A DNA stretch of 6,073 nt from Salinibacterium sp. (GTDB lineage Bacteria; Actinomycetota; Actinomycetes; Actinomycetales; Microbacteriaceae): positions 1 to 6,073 of the forward strand of contig JANXTJ010000283.1 of the NCBI GenBank assembly GCA_025352485.1, read 5' to 3'. Within the stretch, counting starts at the first letter, position 1, and each line of letters begins with the position of its first letter. The notes beneath the pieces were generated by a model. That model had not been told where the DNA came from. It did no database searches and saw only the letters and a program-made list of their open reading frames with translations. The position numbers were made by a program, and so were the translations under genes. Positions 5,813 through 6,073 of this stretch are shown here, one piece after another.

Positions 5813-5856
5813 ATCCTGGGATGCGGAATCCACGAAGACGGGGATTTCCGCAGGAT
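5813..5856 (+). repeat. Imperfect hairpin between aspC and the last gene
   Basis: tgcggaatcc (5822-5831) pairs with ggatttccgca (5842-5852) through 10 bases with one bulged T, around a 10-base loop. An outer atcctg/caggat pair (5813-5818, 5851-5856) can form an alternative extension. No T-run follows. The right arm includes AGGA (5852-5855), the likely ribosome-binding site of the next gene. The GC-rich stretch before it (5709-5812) holds only a weak 7-base inverted repeat (5711-5717 / 5754-5760) and no clear terminator. Confidence 0.45.
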
Positions 5857-6073
5857 GGTGTTGTGCAACCGCGCCAGCCCCTCCCTGCGCCCTTCGATCG
5901 CCTGCCCTTCACCACTCGGCGTGCGCTCGCCGCCGGGCTTGGCCGCGGTCGACTCAGCGGCAGCGACCTGGGGCAGCCCTTTCGGGGCGTCAACCTCGCG
6001 CGCGCGTCACCGCTGACGCTGCAGTGGCGGTGCGCGGCGCTGCAACAGCGGCTTCCGGCGCATGCGTATTTCA
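5821..6073 (+). CDS. Hypothetical protein, N-terminal part; resembles AbiEi/DUF559-type proteins (cut by window edge)
   Basis: The frame is open from ATG 5821 to the right edge (84 codons). The segment LPFTTRRALAAGLGRGRL followed by SGSDLGQPFRGVNLA has the pattern of the N-terminal helix-turn-helix-like region of actinobacterial AbiEi-antitoxin-like / DUF559 endonuclease-fold proteins. The next part, SPLTLQWRCAALQQRLP, also fits that family from memory. The start is uncertain. ATG 5821 has no Shine-Dalgarno but sits six bases after a -10-like CACAAT. GTG 5863 has AGGA seven bases upstream and may be the better choice, removing the first 14 residues. Everything that would decide function (the nuclease domain, if any) is beyond the window. 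Confidence 0.5.
   Translation, partial: MRNPRRRGFPQDGVVQPRQPLPAPFDRLPFTTRRALAAGLGRGRLSGSDLGQPFRGVNLARASPLTLQWRCAALQQRLPAHAYF

Noticed and set aside
1..6073. CRISPR array, insertion sequence or prophage genes
   Set aside because: No regularly spaced repeats, transposase, terminal inverted repeats or phage-like proteins were seen.

Overview
The window looks like a chromosomal segment of a high-GC actinobacterium, most likely a member of the Microbacteriaceae. The evidence is the GC-rich coding sequence, a NusG with a very long acidic N-terminal extension, GTG starts, a surface protein ending in an LAXTG-type sorting signal, and the gene order aminotransferase / tRNA-Trp / secE / nusG / rplK / rplA. 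No gene marks the species.

Left half (1-2049, minus strand): a core transcription, translation and secretion cluster, read right to left. It runs tRNA-Trp(CCA), secE (SecYEG translocon subunit), nusG (transcription elongation factor), rplK (ribosomal protein L11) and the first 12 codons of rplA (L1). The gaps are short, no terminator is visible between the genes, and rplK and rplA overlap as TAATG. The set is therefore probably one transcription unit with internal processing around the tRNA.

Middle (2050-4467): a 420-base spacer without a gene carries several short repeats and a strong hairpin. It precedes a plus-strand gene for a large secreted, wall-anchored protein that resembles the choice-of-anchor G family. 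Its N-terminus (good Shine-Dalgarno, GTG start, signal peptide) lies in one frame and the rest in another. The frames meet at a run of eight G inside the signal-peptide coding region. With seven G the gene is a single 644-codon reading frame. This may be an ON/OFF slipped-strand switch, a lesion or a sequencing error. The gene ends at a textbook 14-bp stem plus T-tract terminator.

Right part (4468-6073, plus strand): a pyridoxal-phosphate aminotransferase of the aspartate aminotransferase type with all key residues. It is apparently translated from a leaderless mRNA (TAAGCT box six bases before its GTG). It is followed by a GC-rich spacer with an imperfect hairpin and the 5' part of a hypothetical gene that runs off the window. 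That product resembles the N-terminal region of actinobacterial AbiEi/DUF559-type proteins.

The core genes are ordinary. The most interesting points are the homopolymer-interrupted surface-protein gene, its position between two normally adjacent conserved loci, and the unexplained repeats in front of it.
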